In this document: positions 23,350 through 36,119 of the stretch, one piece after another
How positions within the stretch are numbered: the first letter of the stretch is position 1
Layout of the letters: each line of letters begins with the position of its first letter
NCBI RefSeq assembly: GCF_963676685.1
Contig: NC_092348.1
Coordinates: 29,611,386 to 29,675,385, forward strand
From: Mytilus edulis
Lineage: Eukaryota; Mollusca; Bivalvia; Mytilida; Mytilidae
DNA: 64,000 bases
Direction of reading: 5' to 3'
Translations under genes and position numbers: made by a program
Notes under the pieces: generated by a model
Told to the model about the DNA's origin: nothing
Database searches by the model: none
What the model saw: the letters and a program-made list of their open reading frames with translations, nothing else

Positions 23350-26300
23350 TTCTCCCCTTGCGTGTCTTATGTTAGTACTGTTTGTAAATTGTAACCTGAC
23401 AATTATATTTATTATCAATCTCAGTTCTGATCAATATTTGAACAGGAAGCAATCAATCGGACAAAGTGATTATGGTCGTAATTTTCTGTTTCCTAAGCCC
23501 TTTAGGACAATTAGTTAACGCTTACGATAAATGATTCAGTATTTTTGTTGTGTTTACTACTAAAAACGAATACACAATTAATTCATGTACACAAAACCTA
23601 TTTAGTCAACTGGTCATCATTTACGATGTACTTGTAAATTTTAACAATAGGAAAAGAAAATTTTTAAATTGTGATGTAGTTGAATAGCTGACATTTTTAT
23701 TATCGGTCATAATTCCTATTATAATGTATGGACTGAATTGAAATCGTCAAGCAGGTTTCACTAGGTCGAATTAAATAACATTTCTCCACATATAAATCCT
23801 TCTCCAAATGTTAAACAAAAGTTCAAACAGTGCTCGATATTTGAAAATCAAATACTATTAGAGAAAGAAAAATATTGGTTTTAAAAAGTTGAACAATAGA
23901 TGTGATTATTTATGATTAAATACCTTCATTTTTCATAAAAGAGACCGAAAAAAAATGTACACGTGTGTCTTCCTGAAGATGGAATTCGTCCCGAATATGC
24001 ATGACATACTTGCCACTGGACGTTAGGCAACCCACAATCAATCAATCCTTAATATGACTGCATTATTGGCAATTGGTTGTTAATTAATGATCCGATCACA
24101 TTACGCAATGATGTGTGCTAAGCTAAACTTAGCTGACTATGCCATATGGACTTTACTCATTGTTGAAGGCTGTACGGTTACCTATAGTTGTTGATTTTGT
24201 TGGGTCATTTTGTCTCTTGTGGAGAGTTGTCTCATTGGCAATCATACCACACCTTATCTTTTTATATAAAAATACAAGCGTAGATGACTAGCAGCGAGTA
24301 CAGTATTGTTTTTTTTTTTAATTCAATTCTTTATTAACCAAATGATTTACTACATATAGGTATAATACGTATATATATAGTGACACTAAATATAGATTAC
24401 AAAAATAGACGATCATGACAAAATAGACTATTGGAATAGTCTTAATATCGCCTGGAAGAAGCTTAAACATTAATTAATTACATGAATACCATTTTTCGTG
24501 ACCAAAGTCATTGGTGTTTACTTTTTCATTATTTATGTTGGTCAAGCAGTGATTTATATCACTGATTCACCTGAATAACACTGATGTATACTGAATTTGA
24601 TGTATGCTTTATTTCCTTTATTTCCTTAACACTTGCAAAGACAGTTTTTGCCGCCTTCTGTCACATTTCTTGCCACGAAATCAAATCATATCAGCGCGTA
24701 CATGCAAAATTAAAATTATATATTCATGGGTTTGTTGGTTGTTGTTTTTTTGCTTTTGTTTGTGTGTGGGGGGGGGGGGGGGGTATTAATAAAGGTATTG
24801 CAAGTGGTATAGAAGAAATCCTAGCGTCTGCTAAAACGTTTCCTTTTTATTTATTTATTTTGAAGTTTCACTGTGAAATTTTAATTGTATCGTCAAAATG
24901 ACTCAAACATCTACTGTTTGGTACTAAAATGTCTATTCAAACTTTATATCTATGTTTACAATGATTTTTTACATGATAAATTCATTTGTAGTGTTAACGA
25001 TAATCTCCTACTGTGTAAACTGCTTTTAGCTACCTTGTGTTGTGTTTTACGAGAATACTTGGGGTTTCCTAGGCAAATAAGATCTAAATGATATAAACAC
25101 CAACATTGTTAAATTAGAACTACATTAAATCTACAATGATTGCATTTCATTGTCCAGTGGCAAGATATAGAGCATTTTGGCTGAAACGAACAGTAAATCA
25201 ATTTAAATATTTGACATCTGACTGAATTAACATATGATCTAATGAAAAACCAGCCATAGTTATAAGTTTTTGTCACATATATACATCATAAAGCCTCCGA
25301 ACTTGGCTTAGTTTGTCATTTGTCCAGTACCCAAATTATCGAAATACCAAAAACTAAAGTTAATGGCAGATCGACATTTTTAAGTTGACTGCTGTTTAAG
25401 GTATGTGTGACATTTTTAAAAAAATGAATGTATTTTCCCTCTATCTGTATCTTATAATACTTGTAAAGTTCTATGTTATATATTTGTACTTTTATGTACA
25501 TGAAATATTGTCAATGAACATGTGAATTAAAGCAAACAATCAATCAATCAATTAATTCTGAAATTAATCATATGGAGACACTTTATAAAAAGTAACATGA
25601 TTTTTAAAGGAAACACACTTTTTATCTAACGATAAGATGTATAGTTTTTAATATAAAGATTTTCTATGTTCTAAAAACAAACAACATGAAAACTATGCAT
25701 AACCTTATACTTACAACTCGAATTCCATGTATATGTTTTTATTTCATTCCAAATAAGAGCTCGTAATTTCCTGAATAGCAGTAAAACTTGAAACAATCAT
25801 TCAAAATTTAAAACCAATTGACTTGTGTCTGAAAATCACATGACCGCAATCAATATATTGACCAATGGTCATTTCTTTGACCATCTATTAACTATCTTCA
25901 TTGTAGAAATGAATGCCATATCGATTACTGAATAGATAATAATTTGCATCCATACAAATACTGTGTATTGGTTCAACAGCTTTGTGTCGTTTCAAAACTG
26001 TTAAACAAATGATATTGGAATTTCCTTCTCACGTCTCCCATCCACAACATTGCTTCCAATTAGTGTCTGCTTTGATTGAAAGCCACGTGAAAGTCAGCTT
26101 TGTTCTTAGGAAAGGAGGGAACACGAATGATGAAAAGAAATATCATTCACAAATCTTAAGACCTTTTATGTGAATGAACAAAAGGTATTTCTGTGCTTTT
26201 TATCAATTTGTCATGAATAAGAGAAGGAAAACAATTATTTTTCCATAATAATAATTATAATATTATAACTGGATTTATAGACTAATTGTGTATTTCTAGT

Positions 26301-26780
26301 TTATGATTTTATATTATTCATATCCTAGTGTTCGCGAGATTCGCATATATCTATTCCTTTATACACTACTACCAGGGGGGAGGGGTAATGAATTTGACTA
26401 CACATGAGTGTCTCGCAAAGTCGATCCTATACATGTACATATGAATAGAAGGAGTTGAGGTGCATATCTCACCGAGACACCAACTTAACAGCACAAATTG
26501 CTAAATATTCATTTGCGCAGATAATTTTTGTAATTTCAGCGAATCAATATACTTTTCATTTGTTGACGGCCTTGAGTTTAAAAAAGTTTTAGATATTAAG
26601 TGTCATTTTGATATAGGTAATTTTACGAAATTCTAATAATTTAAATTTCTTTTAATTGAAAATATGGGATAAAGGTAAGGTAGAGCACATTACAGAATAA
26701 GGAATATTAACCGTGACCATATTAAACTCTGATAAATAACCTTAACATTTAGGACAGAAATGCATGGTCAGATAAAGTCA
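23350..26780. other. Intergenic stretch upstream of the VWA-ShK gene
   Basis: Holds a partial mussel repeat at 24120-24275 (TGCCATATGGACTTTACTCA to GGCAATCATACCAC) and a 16-base G run at 24768-24783. ORFs crossing the G run are artefacts of the homopolymer. No gene was recognised. Confidence 0.45.
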
Positions 26781-26783
26781 CAA

Positions 26784-26790
26784 TATAAAA
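26784..26790 (+). promoter_or_regulatory. TATA box candidate of the VWA-ShK gene
   Basis: TATAAAA lies 58 bases upstream of the ATG at 26848. That would place a start site near 26815 with a leader of about 30 bases. The position relative to a signal-peptide exon makes it plausible. Confidence 0.5.
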
Positions 26791-26847
26791 TCGTGGTTAT
26801 CTATGGACTTACAAGATAAAATCATTGACCAGTGAGAACAAACCAAA

Positions 26848-26917
26848 ATGTCCAGTTTGATCTTAGCTCTCCTTTTTATTGTACTTAGCAAAAACGTAAA
26901 CCCAGGGGAGGCAACTG
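26848..26917 (+). CDS. VWA-ShK gene exon 1: signal peptide
   Basis: Start ATG in AAAATGT context. It codes for 23 residues with a hydrophobic core (LILALLFIVL) and ends in phase 1 at the donor GTAAGT. Confidence 0.8.
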
Positions 26918-29900
26918 GTAAGTACTATATCAGTTTTTAAATTTGTCTTTTTCGAAGCTTTTATATTTGTCCTTTTGAATGTTAGATTTTTCATTTTGAA
27001 CGATTTTTAGATTTGGCATTTTCAACTGTTTTAGATTTGTCATTTTCACTGATTTTAGATTTGTCAGTTTTTAAATTACATACATAGTTGAAATACTTAT
27101 TACTACGCCGTTAAGATTTAGTGGTACAGTGTTAGGTATTGTCACCCTGTGTCCAAATAGATGGCTAAAAAACAAAAGGGCTATTCAAACCGACAACTTT
27201 ATAACAAAAACAACCAACAAAAAGACATACAACAGTCAGTATACAAAACACAACATGATAATGTTATAAATACTGAAATGAGCAAAATTTACTCCACCAT
27301 AAAGCGGGGGAGACCTCACGTGCTCGTGAAGGCTAACCAGATACCCTTCCAAATGTGAACTTGTAAGTGTAAGTTTGATTAAAGATAGAAAATGAAAAAC
27401 GATAGAATTTGCTACTACAATGTATCTACAATGATATATTCTTAACGATCATATGTATTTAAGGCATACTTAGGACAATAACATGTTATTATTATGTCAA
27501 TACCACCAGCTCTGTACAAGACCGACATGCTGATCCAGATTTTTGGCATGCTTGATCTTTGACTCCGAAAAGATTTTGCTCTATTCATACATTCTGCGTA
27601 TTTGACGAAGAACCATATGAACCCACATCCTCCTGCGACAAGCACGGTTATGGGCAGCAATTATGGAAAAATTGAAAAAAACGACGCTAAACTCAACCTA
27701 AAAACGAAAAAACGAAAAAAGACACAAGAAAGGTACAAATAGACGTTACAAAAAAATTAGAAACTGAGATCGAAACCAAAACAGACATTAAATTAAAAAA
27801 AAAACAGGTGTTAAAATAATAGTAATAAAAAAGACATCGAAAACGGAAACAGACATAAAATTAAAAAAAAACATTAGCGTGTCCTCTAGCGTGTTACAGT
27901 GGCGACACTTGTTCGTACTTGTATTATATCTTTCTGTTTTGAAATTTTAGTCACCACTTCAGTTTTATCATGTATATCTATTATATAGTCATTTTTATAA
28001 ATTTACTGTTTGCAAAAGTATGAATTATTCTAAATAATAAGGGTGTTCTTATCCCAGGCAGAAAACCTTAGCCGTAATAGGAACAACTTTTGAGAACTTT
28101 TGGTCCTCAATGCTCTTCAACTTTGTACTTGTTTTGGCTTTCGAACTTTTTTTTATCTGAGCGTCACTGGTTAGTTTTGTGTGGACGAAACGCGCGTCTA
28201 GCGTATTAAATTTTAAACCTGGTACCTTTTGTTAGCTATTATTCGTGTGTTTCTCTATTCTATATGTTCTCCCATTTATTTGTATTGTAGTCCTGCCATG
28301 TAAAGTTGTCATTTTAATGTTATATTTAACCTGGCCATAAAACCGGGATGTTTGGCTAGCCACAAAACCAGGTTCAACCCACCATTTTTTCCCCCTAAAA
28401 TGACCTGTACCAAGTCAGGAAAATTACCATTGTTATATTATAGTTCGTTTCTGCTTGCGTTACATTTTAATTTTGTGTTTCTGTTGCGTCGTAGTTCTCT
28501 TATATTTGATGTGTTTCCCTCAGTTTTAGTTTGTAACCCGGATTTGTTTTTTTTCTCAATCGATTTATGAATTTCGAACAGCGGTATACTACTGTTGCCT
28601 TTATTTAACCCTTCGTTTTTCTTAAATTTTACGTCTCTTTTCATATCATACTTCTGTTTTCATTTTTGTCGCTTGGTTTTTTTTTAACGTCTGTTTTTAA
28701 TTTTGATGTCTTTTTTTTTTAATTTAATTTAACGTCTGGATTTTAATTTTGTATCTGTTTTCGTTCTTGTACATCTTTTATGTTTTTTTTTTATTACAAC
28801 ATCTATTTTTTACTTTCTAATCACTGGATTAAATCTGCGCCAATCGTGGAAAACAAAGTAACCAGGAAAGATTAAAATCACAAAAATACTGAACTCCGAG
28901 GAAAAATCATAACGAAAAGTCCCTAATCAAATGGCCAAATCAAAAACACAAACACAGTCATTGAAAAATGGACAACAGCTGTCATATTCCTGACTTGATA
29001 CACGCATTTTTGTATGTAGAAAATGGGGGATTGAACCTGGTTTCATAGCTAGCTTAACCCCTCACTTGTATGACAGTCGCATCAAACTCCATTTTATTGA
29101 AAACGATACGTGAACAAAACAAACAGACATTAAAGGTAAAAATGTCAAAAATAGGTGTACAGCAGTCAACATTGTGATATAATCTTAAAATCACAAAAAA
29201 AATTAAAAAAAATATGTACATGTAACAAAGAAGCACAAAATGACACATATAACCAGCATATTAGCAAAAATTGATAACAAGAATACACAAATTTATCATG
29301 ATAGTACAATCACAGAATGACGGGATATATAAGTTCAGTGCCACGCATTTATGTATCAAAGACACATAAAAAGGTATATAGACAGAAGATAGTTCTACAT
29401 GATTGATCAATTTCGCCATGTCATATTCTGCTAAGCTCAATATAGTATCATAGTTGTTAGATAAATCGTATATTGTAATAATATGTCTAAATAAAAATCT
29501 TAATTTGTTGGTAACCCCTTTTTTTTAAATCAAAATATAAAGCATTACCTATTGGCAATCTTCCGATTCGATTATGATGTATACTAACTAGGTTTTACCA
29601 TATTTTTAGGTTGCTTGAATTTTATGGGAGACGTTCATTTTTTACTAAATACTACCCAGAACTTTGACATTGAAAGTATTAATGGTGAAAAAGACTTTGT
29701 AGCAAGATTCGCGGAATCTTTTTCGATTGGACAAAACAATGTTCAAATAGGAGTAACATTATTTTCATCCCAGATTCATCATCAGTTTGACATGGGGTTG
29801 CATTCAAATCTCACTTCTATACTGGAGGCTATCGAGTACATACCAAATCGTTTAGGAAGTTCACAGACTGATAATGCACTCGAATGGGTCTTTAAACACG

Positions 29901-32900
29901 CATTTTCTAAGGATGCTGGGAACAGAGATAGTGTGCCAAATATACTTATTGTGTTAACTGATGTGTATTCAGTTAAGGAAATTCAGAATCTTGCATCAGG
30001 ACTCCAAGGGAATGACATAAGCGTTTTTGTTATTGGTATTGGACTGTTACCAGACCCCTCTGAATTGGCACAGATAGTTACGCACCAACAGGGAATTTCC
30101 CCTGTATCAGCCTCTGGTACACTTTGGAATTTACAGATAAAACTTCAAGATTCAGTATGTCAAGGTATGTTAATTGTATTTGCAATAAATGATTGGCACT
30201 TGTACATGTATCATTCATAAACATTTACATTTTGATTAATTCTTGCTTGAATGAGTTAATGTTCCCGAAACCACAGGCGAAGTTGATCTTAAAAATATAG
30301 ACGACTATCAGCTTTTATCTAAATTCGTGGATATAAGTTTACATAGACATACAATGTATAATTATATATATTTTGGGCTTAAATATTTGGGATGTCGTGT
30401 ATAGAGATTTATGGTCACTGGGTTGGTGTCTCATTGATAACACTTAATTGTTAGCATCTATCAATATAGAGGTATTCCCGTAACAGTGTGGACAACCGGC
30501 AATACTTATGTTGGTAATACTACTGAATCATTTACCTTCAACTGATTTGTCATCGGCTATCGAAAACAATGATTACACACTCACTCAGTTTGTCAGAGGC
30601 CTTCCAGTATGGATTTAATAAAATAAAAGAGTAAAGTTCATGCATGTGCATGAGACAAAAAAAGAATGTTTAAGTATTCAACTTTAAGATAAATACACAA
30701 GGTTTAGTCCTCTGCTAGTTTTTCGTATTATTTGATTTATGCGTTTTGAACCTTTGGCATAACTGATTGTAGTAATTCACCGTTACAGAGGAACTTTTAT
30801 CTTATCTGACTCCGTCAATAGATAACCTGAGCGCACCAAGAAATGGTCTCGTCCACACTGTCATGAAAACGCTTCTCAACACTGATTAAATACATGAATT
30901 AATTACCTTTAAGGCTTTCTGCAGAATCTGAGTTCATCCCGATAATTACAAATGTCGGCCAAATTATCAGTTTTAAAAGTGGATGATGTTACTTGGTGTT
31001 TGTCAAACCTTTTTGATGTTGGTTGTTTTCTTTGGCATTAATAATTGTTTTGCTGTCCCCTTAAAGATTGTTCACCCTTGTTTAAATTGAATTATCATAA
31101 AGAACTCTAATCTCATTTTTTTGTATGTATTTCTAATATAAAATGAAGGTTCAAAAGTAAAATATACCCCGGTAACAAAAATACCGAACTAAATTTTACC
31201 TTGGAGTAGTATATTAATGATATGTAACGTCACAGGTTTTAGTCATAATTGAATTGTACAAGCTATCAAACGTTAACTTGAAACAGGCTATTATTTCAAA
31301 TTGGAATCATTTTTAATTATGGAATTTGCATAATTTTTCATGCTTGAAATTTTCAATAAATTCCATGTTTATTCTGTATTATAATGTTTCGAGTGGTGCA
31401 TAACACTTTCCATGCACTATGTTTTGTATAGGTAGTGGTGTGCGCCGCACAGTGCATTCTATTGAAAATGTGATATCTTCTTTGTACTTAAAAGTGTTGT
31501 GCGACGCACAGAGCATTAAAATACAGAGAAAACATTGAAATAATTAAAAAGTTCAAGCACAAGAAATTTTACATATTCCATACTTCAAAATAATTACAGG
31601 TTGAAAAAAATAGACTGTTTTAATAAAAAAAAAATTAGGAAATTCAGCATTCGCAGCCAATATTTACATACAGTCTAAGAAACATTGCTATATTGAATCG
31701 TTAGCATTTTATACTAAATTTATGTCATACTACGCAAACAATAATCAAATCAGATCCTATAGTATATGCTTTTGTTCATTATTGTTTATTTTTTTATTTT
31801 TTTTTTAAAGTTTTACCCACTACCACTGAAACAATACCAGCAAGTTGTATTGACGCGACATATGTAAAGTGTGATGATATCCATGTATGTAGTGACAACG
31901 CACTCAGGCAAAAATGCCCAGTAACATGTGGACTCTGTGGTAAGAATAACATTTTAATTACAAATTGTATCTAAAGATTATTGATAATTTATGATCACAC
32001 AATCCAAATTTTTACGAAAAATATATGTAGCGCATATTTCCATTAAAAACTGGAATTCCCATTGGAGCGAACTGTGCTCCTTTTCTTGTCTGTTTGTTCC
32101 TTAATGTATTAGAAGCAGATTCCATATAAGATTTTCTTGGGGAAAATGAAAAGCATTATCCCTTCAACTTCATTCAAAAGTAAAATAACAAAAAACTCGA
32201 ACTCTAAGGAAAATTCTAAACGGAAAATCCTTTATTAAATGGCAAAATCAAAAGATCAAACACAACAAACGAATTGAAAACATTTATTATATACCTGACT
32301 TGGACGGGCAAACAGACACAACTTGCCTTATGTGCAATGTGGTTACCAGTTTAAGAGTCTATTTGATTCTATTGTTCTCTTTGTAAATATGTCATTATTT
32401 TCCATACTTCCATATTGTTCTTGATTAGATTAAAGTTCATCCTGAGTTCAATTGAAGTCGACATTTCAACAATTGTTATGATGTTTGAATATCTTTTACC
32501 ACTAATCATGCCAGACCTTTATTTTTGTTTATACATAACAATTTTAAATACTTCGTACTCTGTTTTAGCTGGGAGTCGTATTCTAACAGTATGTAATATC
32601 CCAGGTTTTTCCATAGCTTTAATAAAATTGTCAGGAAATTTAACATTTGCATCTAATAATTACACACAGTATTAGCGACTTGGTTGTAAGGTTGTTTTAA
32701 AAAAAAATCTAAATCGTTGTCTTACTCCGCAATTAATAAACAGCCAGATCCTATAGAATATGACTCTCATTTTTTTGTTCATTATGATTTATTTCTCATG
32801 TTTTCTTTATTTCTTCTACTTTTAAGTTGTACCCACTACGACTAAAACGATACCAGCAAGTTGTAATGACGCGACATATGTAAAGTGTGATGATATCCAT

Positions 32901-34647
32901 GTATGTAGTGACAACGTCCTTAGGCAAAAATGTCCAGTTACATGTGGACTCTGTGGTAAGAATAACCTATTTATTACAAATGTTATCTAAAGATTATTGA
33001 TAATGCATAATAACACAGTCCAAATTTTCACGAAGTTATTTTTCCTACATTTCGATACTAGCACTTATTTTGGCTATCCTATTCTGATGTTGTTACATAA
33101 AGGGTCCCGATCGTCCCAAATAAACTCATTATTGATACCATGATTACAAGAAATCGATTAAACAAAGTTATGAAATTTTTTTTATATTTTAAATGACCAT
33201 GAAATGAAAAGAAAAACAAATTTGTACAAAGTATGGAAAGTGCCCTTTAGTATTTTGTATAGGAATCGCGCATCTGCCGCAAATACAAAACATATCAATC
33301 CTGGTATCTATGATGAGTTTATTTACATGAAGTTAACATGTTAAAAAATATATGCACGTCGATAATGTCTGTTTGGGTTGCTAACCCAATTTTGTCAAAG
33401 AAAATGAAATAAAACAAACTGTCATACAAGTTAGAGGTTTAGCTAGCTATCAAAACAGGTTTAACCCACCACTGTCTTTCAAATTCTCGTACCTAACAAT
33501 GGTAACAGTAGTATATCGGTGTTGAAAAGTCAGAAATCGATTATGAGAAAGAAAATCCAAGTAGCAAAATAAAACCGAGAGAAACACATCAACTATAAAA
33601 AGAAAACAAAGGAACACTAAAGTGTAACAAAAACAAACACCAACTGCCTTATTCCTGACTTGGTACAGGACATTGAAAGAAAATATGGTGGATTGAACAT
33701 GGAATATCGCTAAAATGGCAATGCTACGTGACAGATATACAGTACAAACACACGCAAGAACTCTCATGTTTTTCATTTGTTCCGTTATTTGAAAGCGTTT
33801 GGTTTAGTCAGTCTCTGTAGACTTCACCTGTGGAATTTTCCTTTGAGTAGTTAAGTAATTGTGTTAAATATTTTTCAATCACGAATTTTTTCTCTCCATG
33901 AATTTTGTCAATAAACGGGGGCATTCTTGTCATCCTGGCACACCTAGTTGTTTTATAATTCCTATCAATTGTATTGTATTATACATGTTATATATTGTAA
34001 ATAAGTAAGTCTCATTTTTTTATTACCATGGTGTATATTTCTCAATTGCTTCTTAAACATACTAAATAGTTTTAACATTATTACCCCTATGTAAATGGAC
34101 ATTGTTTATGCACCTTACCGATAATTGTTTGTCCTGATCTTATCTGTATTGCCGTCTGAATTCCATTAGCTAGAAGCTGTTCATACCGATGTAAAATTAA
34201 TGTATCAAAAGTTAAATGTTTAAGTTAGCATCATTAAAAATTTATGTTATTTAAATATTTAATTCATGGGCGTTGGAGGAGGGAGTAGAAAAAGTATTTG
34301 TCTGTTTTCCATAATATCTTGTAAGGTTTATTCATTTAATCATGGCAATATAGTTACCATACACCATAAATAATGCTTCACAACTGGCCTGCTTGATTTT
34401 CTTCACTTTGCGTGCAATAGTTATTGGTCTTTCTTTGTCAAAATATTTTTAACTTTCATTTTTAACTGCACCCTTCTCTACACATCTCTTTTACAAAATC
34501 CAGAAACAATGATAATATTCAACTACTATTGCTTTAACTAATATGGCTTTGATTAAAATGTTAACTTCCGGTTTTTTTTGGTTGTTTTTTTCAGACGCTG
34601 GCGTCAAGAGCACAACACTTTCATGGCTGCATATTGTAGGAAAATAA
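26848..34647 (+). CDS. Secreted VWA - ShK - ShK protein, five exons
   Basis: Exons 26848-26917, 29610-30164, 31811-31939, 32827-32955 and 34595-34647 join to 936 nt, 311 residues, with every intron in phase 1. Residues 1-20 form a signal peptide (MSSLILALLFIVLSKNVNPG). Residues 30 to about 205 form a VWA domain: GDVHFLL at the first strand, GVTLFS at the second, a QTDNALEWV helix, and NILIVLTDV at the fourth. The metal-site DxSxS is replaced by NTTQN (37-41), so metal-dependent ligand binding is probably lost or altered, although the Thr of QTDNAL and the Asp of LTDV remain. Two ShK domains of six cysteines each (221-251 and 264-294) follow PTTT linkers, and a 17-residue tail ends the protein. 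It is probably an extracellular matrix or secreted defence-type protein; the function is not readable. AATAAA overlaps the stop codon. It lies convergent to the VWC-ShK gene. Confidence 0.85.
27150..29420. repeat. Cluster of dispersed repeats in VWA-ShK intron 1
   Basis: Holds a repeat with TAAAGCGGGGGAGACCTCAC (27150-27360). A polypurine/polypyrimidine inverted pair with ACGTCTGTTTTT-type units is at 27670-27880 and 28670-28810. An inverted copy of the CGCCAGACGCG family is at 28080-28240. A mussel repeat with GCTAGCCACAAAACCAGGTT and CTGTACCAAGTCAGGAA is on the plus strand at 28240-28660 and again on the minus strand at 28860-29250. The ORFs here belong to the repeats. Confidence 0.6.
29610..30164 (+). 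CDS. VWA-ShK gene exon 2: whole VWA domain
   Basis: Acceptor ATATTTTTAG and donor GTATGT; 555 nt, phase 1 at both ends. The complete VWA fold is in one exon. The last residues, DSVCQ, carry one cysteine that could pair with C25 near the domain start, as in many extracellular VWA domains. Confidence 0.85.
31811..31939 (+). CDS. VWA-ShK gene exon 3: ShK domain 1
   Basis: Acceptor TTTTTTAAAG, donor GTAAGA, 129 nt, phase 1-1. A PTTTETIP linker is followed by six cysteines spaced 7, 5, 8, 3 and 2 apart, ending KCPVTCGLC, the ShKT signature. Confidence 0.85.
32170..32340 (-). repeat. Partial dispersed repeat (ACTTGG / GGCAAAATCAAAAG type)
   Basis: Contains AACTCGAACTCTAAGGAAAA, CTAAACGGAAAATCC and AAATGGCAAAATCAAAAG, the same family as 28860-29060, 33420-33700 and 35570-35790. 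It lies in the intron between the two ShK exons. Confidence 0.55.
32827..32955 (+). CDS. VWA-ShK gene exon 4: ShK domain 2, tandem duplicate
   Basis: Acceptor CTTTTAAG, donor GTAAGA, 129 nt, phase 1-1. The protein differs from exon 3 at four of 43 positions. The flanking intron bases match those of exon 3 for roughly 70-100 bases on each side, so a genomic block of about 1 kb was tandemly duplicated. Confidence 0.85.
33420..33770 (-). repeat. Dispersed mussel repeat, partial copies
   Basis: Carries TAGCTAGCTATCAAAACAGG, TTTAACCCACCA, CTGACTTGGTACAGGAC and GGTGGATTGAAC, the family also seen in intron 1. It is placed in intron 4. The 108-codon ORF on the minus strand across it is repeat sequence. 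Confidence 0.55.
34595..34647 (+). CDS. VWA-ShK gene exon 5: C-terminal tail and stop
   Basis: The acceptor has a long pyrimidine tract (GTTGTTTTTTTCAG). It codes DAGVKSTTLSWLHIVGK and stops with TAA at 34645-34647. The tail is short and mildly hydrophobic; a GPI signal is not convincing. Confidence 0.65.
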
Positions 34648-34657
34648 ACTAAATAAA
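34643..34657 (+). terminator. Polyadenylation signals overlapping the stop codon
   Basis: AATAAA at 34643-34648 contains the TAA stop codon, and another follows at 34652-34657. If used, the 3' UTR would be only a few dozen bases. Confidence 0.5.
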
Positions 34658-34819
34658 ACACAATTTATTATCTTGTTTCCAAAAGTTATATATAGAAATT
34701 GTACAAGTGCCGACTACTTTTCTTGTGTGCATTTAATTCCATTATAAGCGAACCTTTTAGATAAACGGCAGTTATCAAAACCGAAAGTCCTCACATTGAA
34801 TCAGAATAATGCTAAGCCA

Positions 34820-35066
34820 AAGTCTTTAGATTTGATTTTTTGTGTTTCAACACCACCTTTAAGCACTGCTTTTGACCTATTTTGTGGCGGTCATTTATTT
34901 TGGTGGAGGAAGCCGGAGTGCCCGGAGAAAACCTCCGACCTTCGAAAGGAAAACTGACAATCCTAGTCAATGCACGCGCACAAGCGGGGTTCGAACTCAC
35001 AAACTCAGTGTTAACTGGCTAGTTATTACAGTAGAAACTACTTAAACCACTCGGCCACCGAGGCCC
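34820..35066 (-). mobile_element. tRNA-derived SINE, copy 1
   Basis: Read on the minus strand from about 35065: GGCCTCGG, then TGGCCGAGTGG (a Pol III A box), then about 45 bases later AGTTCGAACCC (a B box). The spacing fits a Ser/Leu-type tRNA with a long variable arm. A conserved body follows (TGACTAGGATTGTCAGTTTTCC, CTCCGGGCACTCCGGCTTCC) and then AAAGGTGGTGTTG. It lies just beyond the end of the VWA-ShK gene. A related copy is at 55020-55271. Confidence 0.85.
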
Positions 35067-35569
35067 TTTAAAGAAATATTTAGAAGAAAGTTACTATTCA
35101 ATAATCACAAATCAAAGAAAAACCAAAAATACCAAGGTAAAACGCGTAAATCAACAAAGAGATAAACAACGGTCTACACAACACTGCATAATAAACTAGA
35201 GACTTAAAATAGATAACTTCCACTAAACCACTAGGAACCCTTAGTTCATTTGCTTTCTTGTAAGCAACAACTCTCTCTCAAGGATATCATTTTCAGAAAA
35301 CGCTAATTCCTGAAAATCATATCAACTTAGAGAGGTATATCCTCTGTATGCAGGTGCTTATTATTTTTTTCAGAAGTAGAAGTTTAATCGGTGAATCATT
35401 TCTCTAGTCGTAAAGATTAGTGTTCAACCAAGCATCAATGTTAAATTCTAGATGTGAGTCAAGATCAGAGTCAAACTGTGCATACCTGTATCTATGCTGT
35501 CTTTTATCCCAAATTCTATGGAATAAATACGTTTAATTAGAGTTAAGGAACATAACAATAGAAAAAAAG

Positions 35570-36115
35570 TAAAATCACAAAAATACTGAAATCCGAGGGA
35601 AATTCTAAACAGAAAGTTCCTAATCAAATGGTAATATCAAGAGCTCAAACACATCAGACGAATGGATAACAACTGTAATATTTCTAACTTGGTGCCGGTA
35701 TTTTCATATGTAGAAAATGGTGTGTTAAACCTGGTTGTATAGCTAGCTAAACCTCTCACTTGTAAGACAGTCGCATCAAATTTGATTATCATTTTTATTA
35801 ACAATGATGTGAGAACATTTAGCAAAGAGATATAATAGGTAAAAATGACAAAAATTTGGGTACAACAATCAACACTGTGTTATACATGTTATAATCTGAA
35901 TCACTATAAAACAAACAAATGTGTAACAAAGAAGCACAAAAGCATATAGACATAGCATACTAGCAAAAACGAAAGACAAGAATACAAATAAATATTAATG
36001 ATCAATAACACCATGATTGGATGTATAAGTACAGAGTCACGTCAAATGGTTATCAACAAAAACAGACCAAACATACAGTAAAAGTTATATTAAAAAGAAC
36101 AAATAATAGTACACG
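35570..36115 (-). repeat. Dispersed mussel repeat, longer copy
   Basis: Matches 28860-29420 over most of its length: CACAAAAATACTGAA, TCCTAATCAAATGG, ACTTGGTGCCGG, GGTTGTATAGCTAGCTAAAC, CACTTGTAAGACAGTCGCAT, ACAATCAACACTGTG. No ORF of interest. Confidence 0.65.
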
Positions 36116-36119
36116 TTTT

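Noticed and set aside
24584-24901. 105-codon ORF including a Gly-rich run
   Set aside because: It crosses a 16-base G homopolymer, shows no domain and a second frame is open equally well.
27442-27660. 72-codon minus-strand ORF with GGCGF segment
   Set aside because: Belongs to a dispersed repeat in intron 1; no conserved domain.
32415-32675. 86-codon ORF in the intron between ShK exons
   Set aside because: No domain, hydrophobic by AT-rich composition, and it interrupts a well-supported splice structure.
31811-32955. ShK domains taken as toxin genes
   Set aside because: The domain is named after a sea-anemone peptide, but here it is one module of larger secreted mosaic proteins. Nothing in the sequence shows toxicity.
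33450-33776. 108-codon minus-strand hydrophobic ORF
   Set aside because: Lies entirely in the GCTAGCTATCAAAACAGG repeat family, copies of which have broken frames elsewhere.
34820-35066. Functional tRNA gene on the minus strand
   Set aside because: A- and B-box sequences are present but the acceptor stem does not close, and the tRNA-like head continues into a conserved non-tRNA body, as in a SINE.
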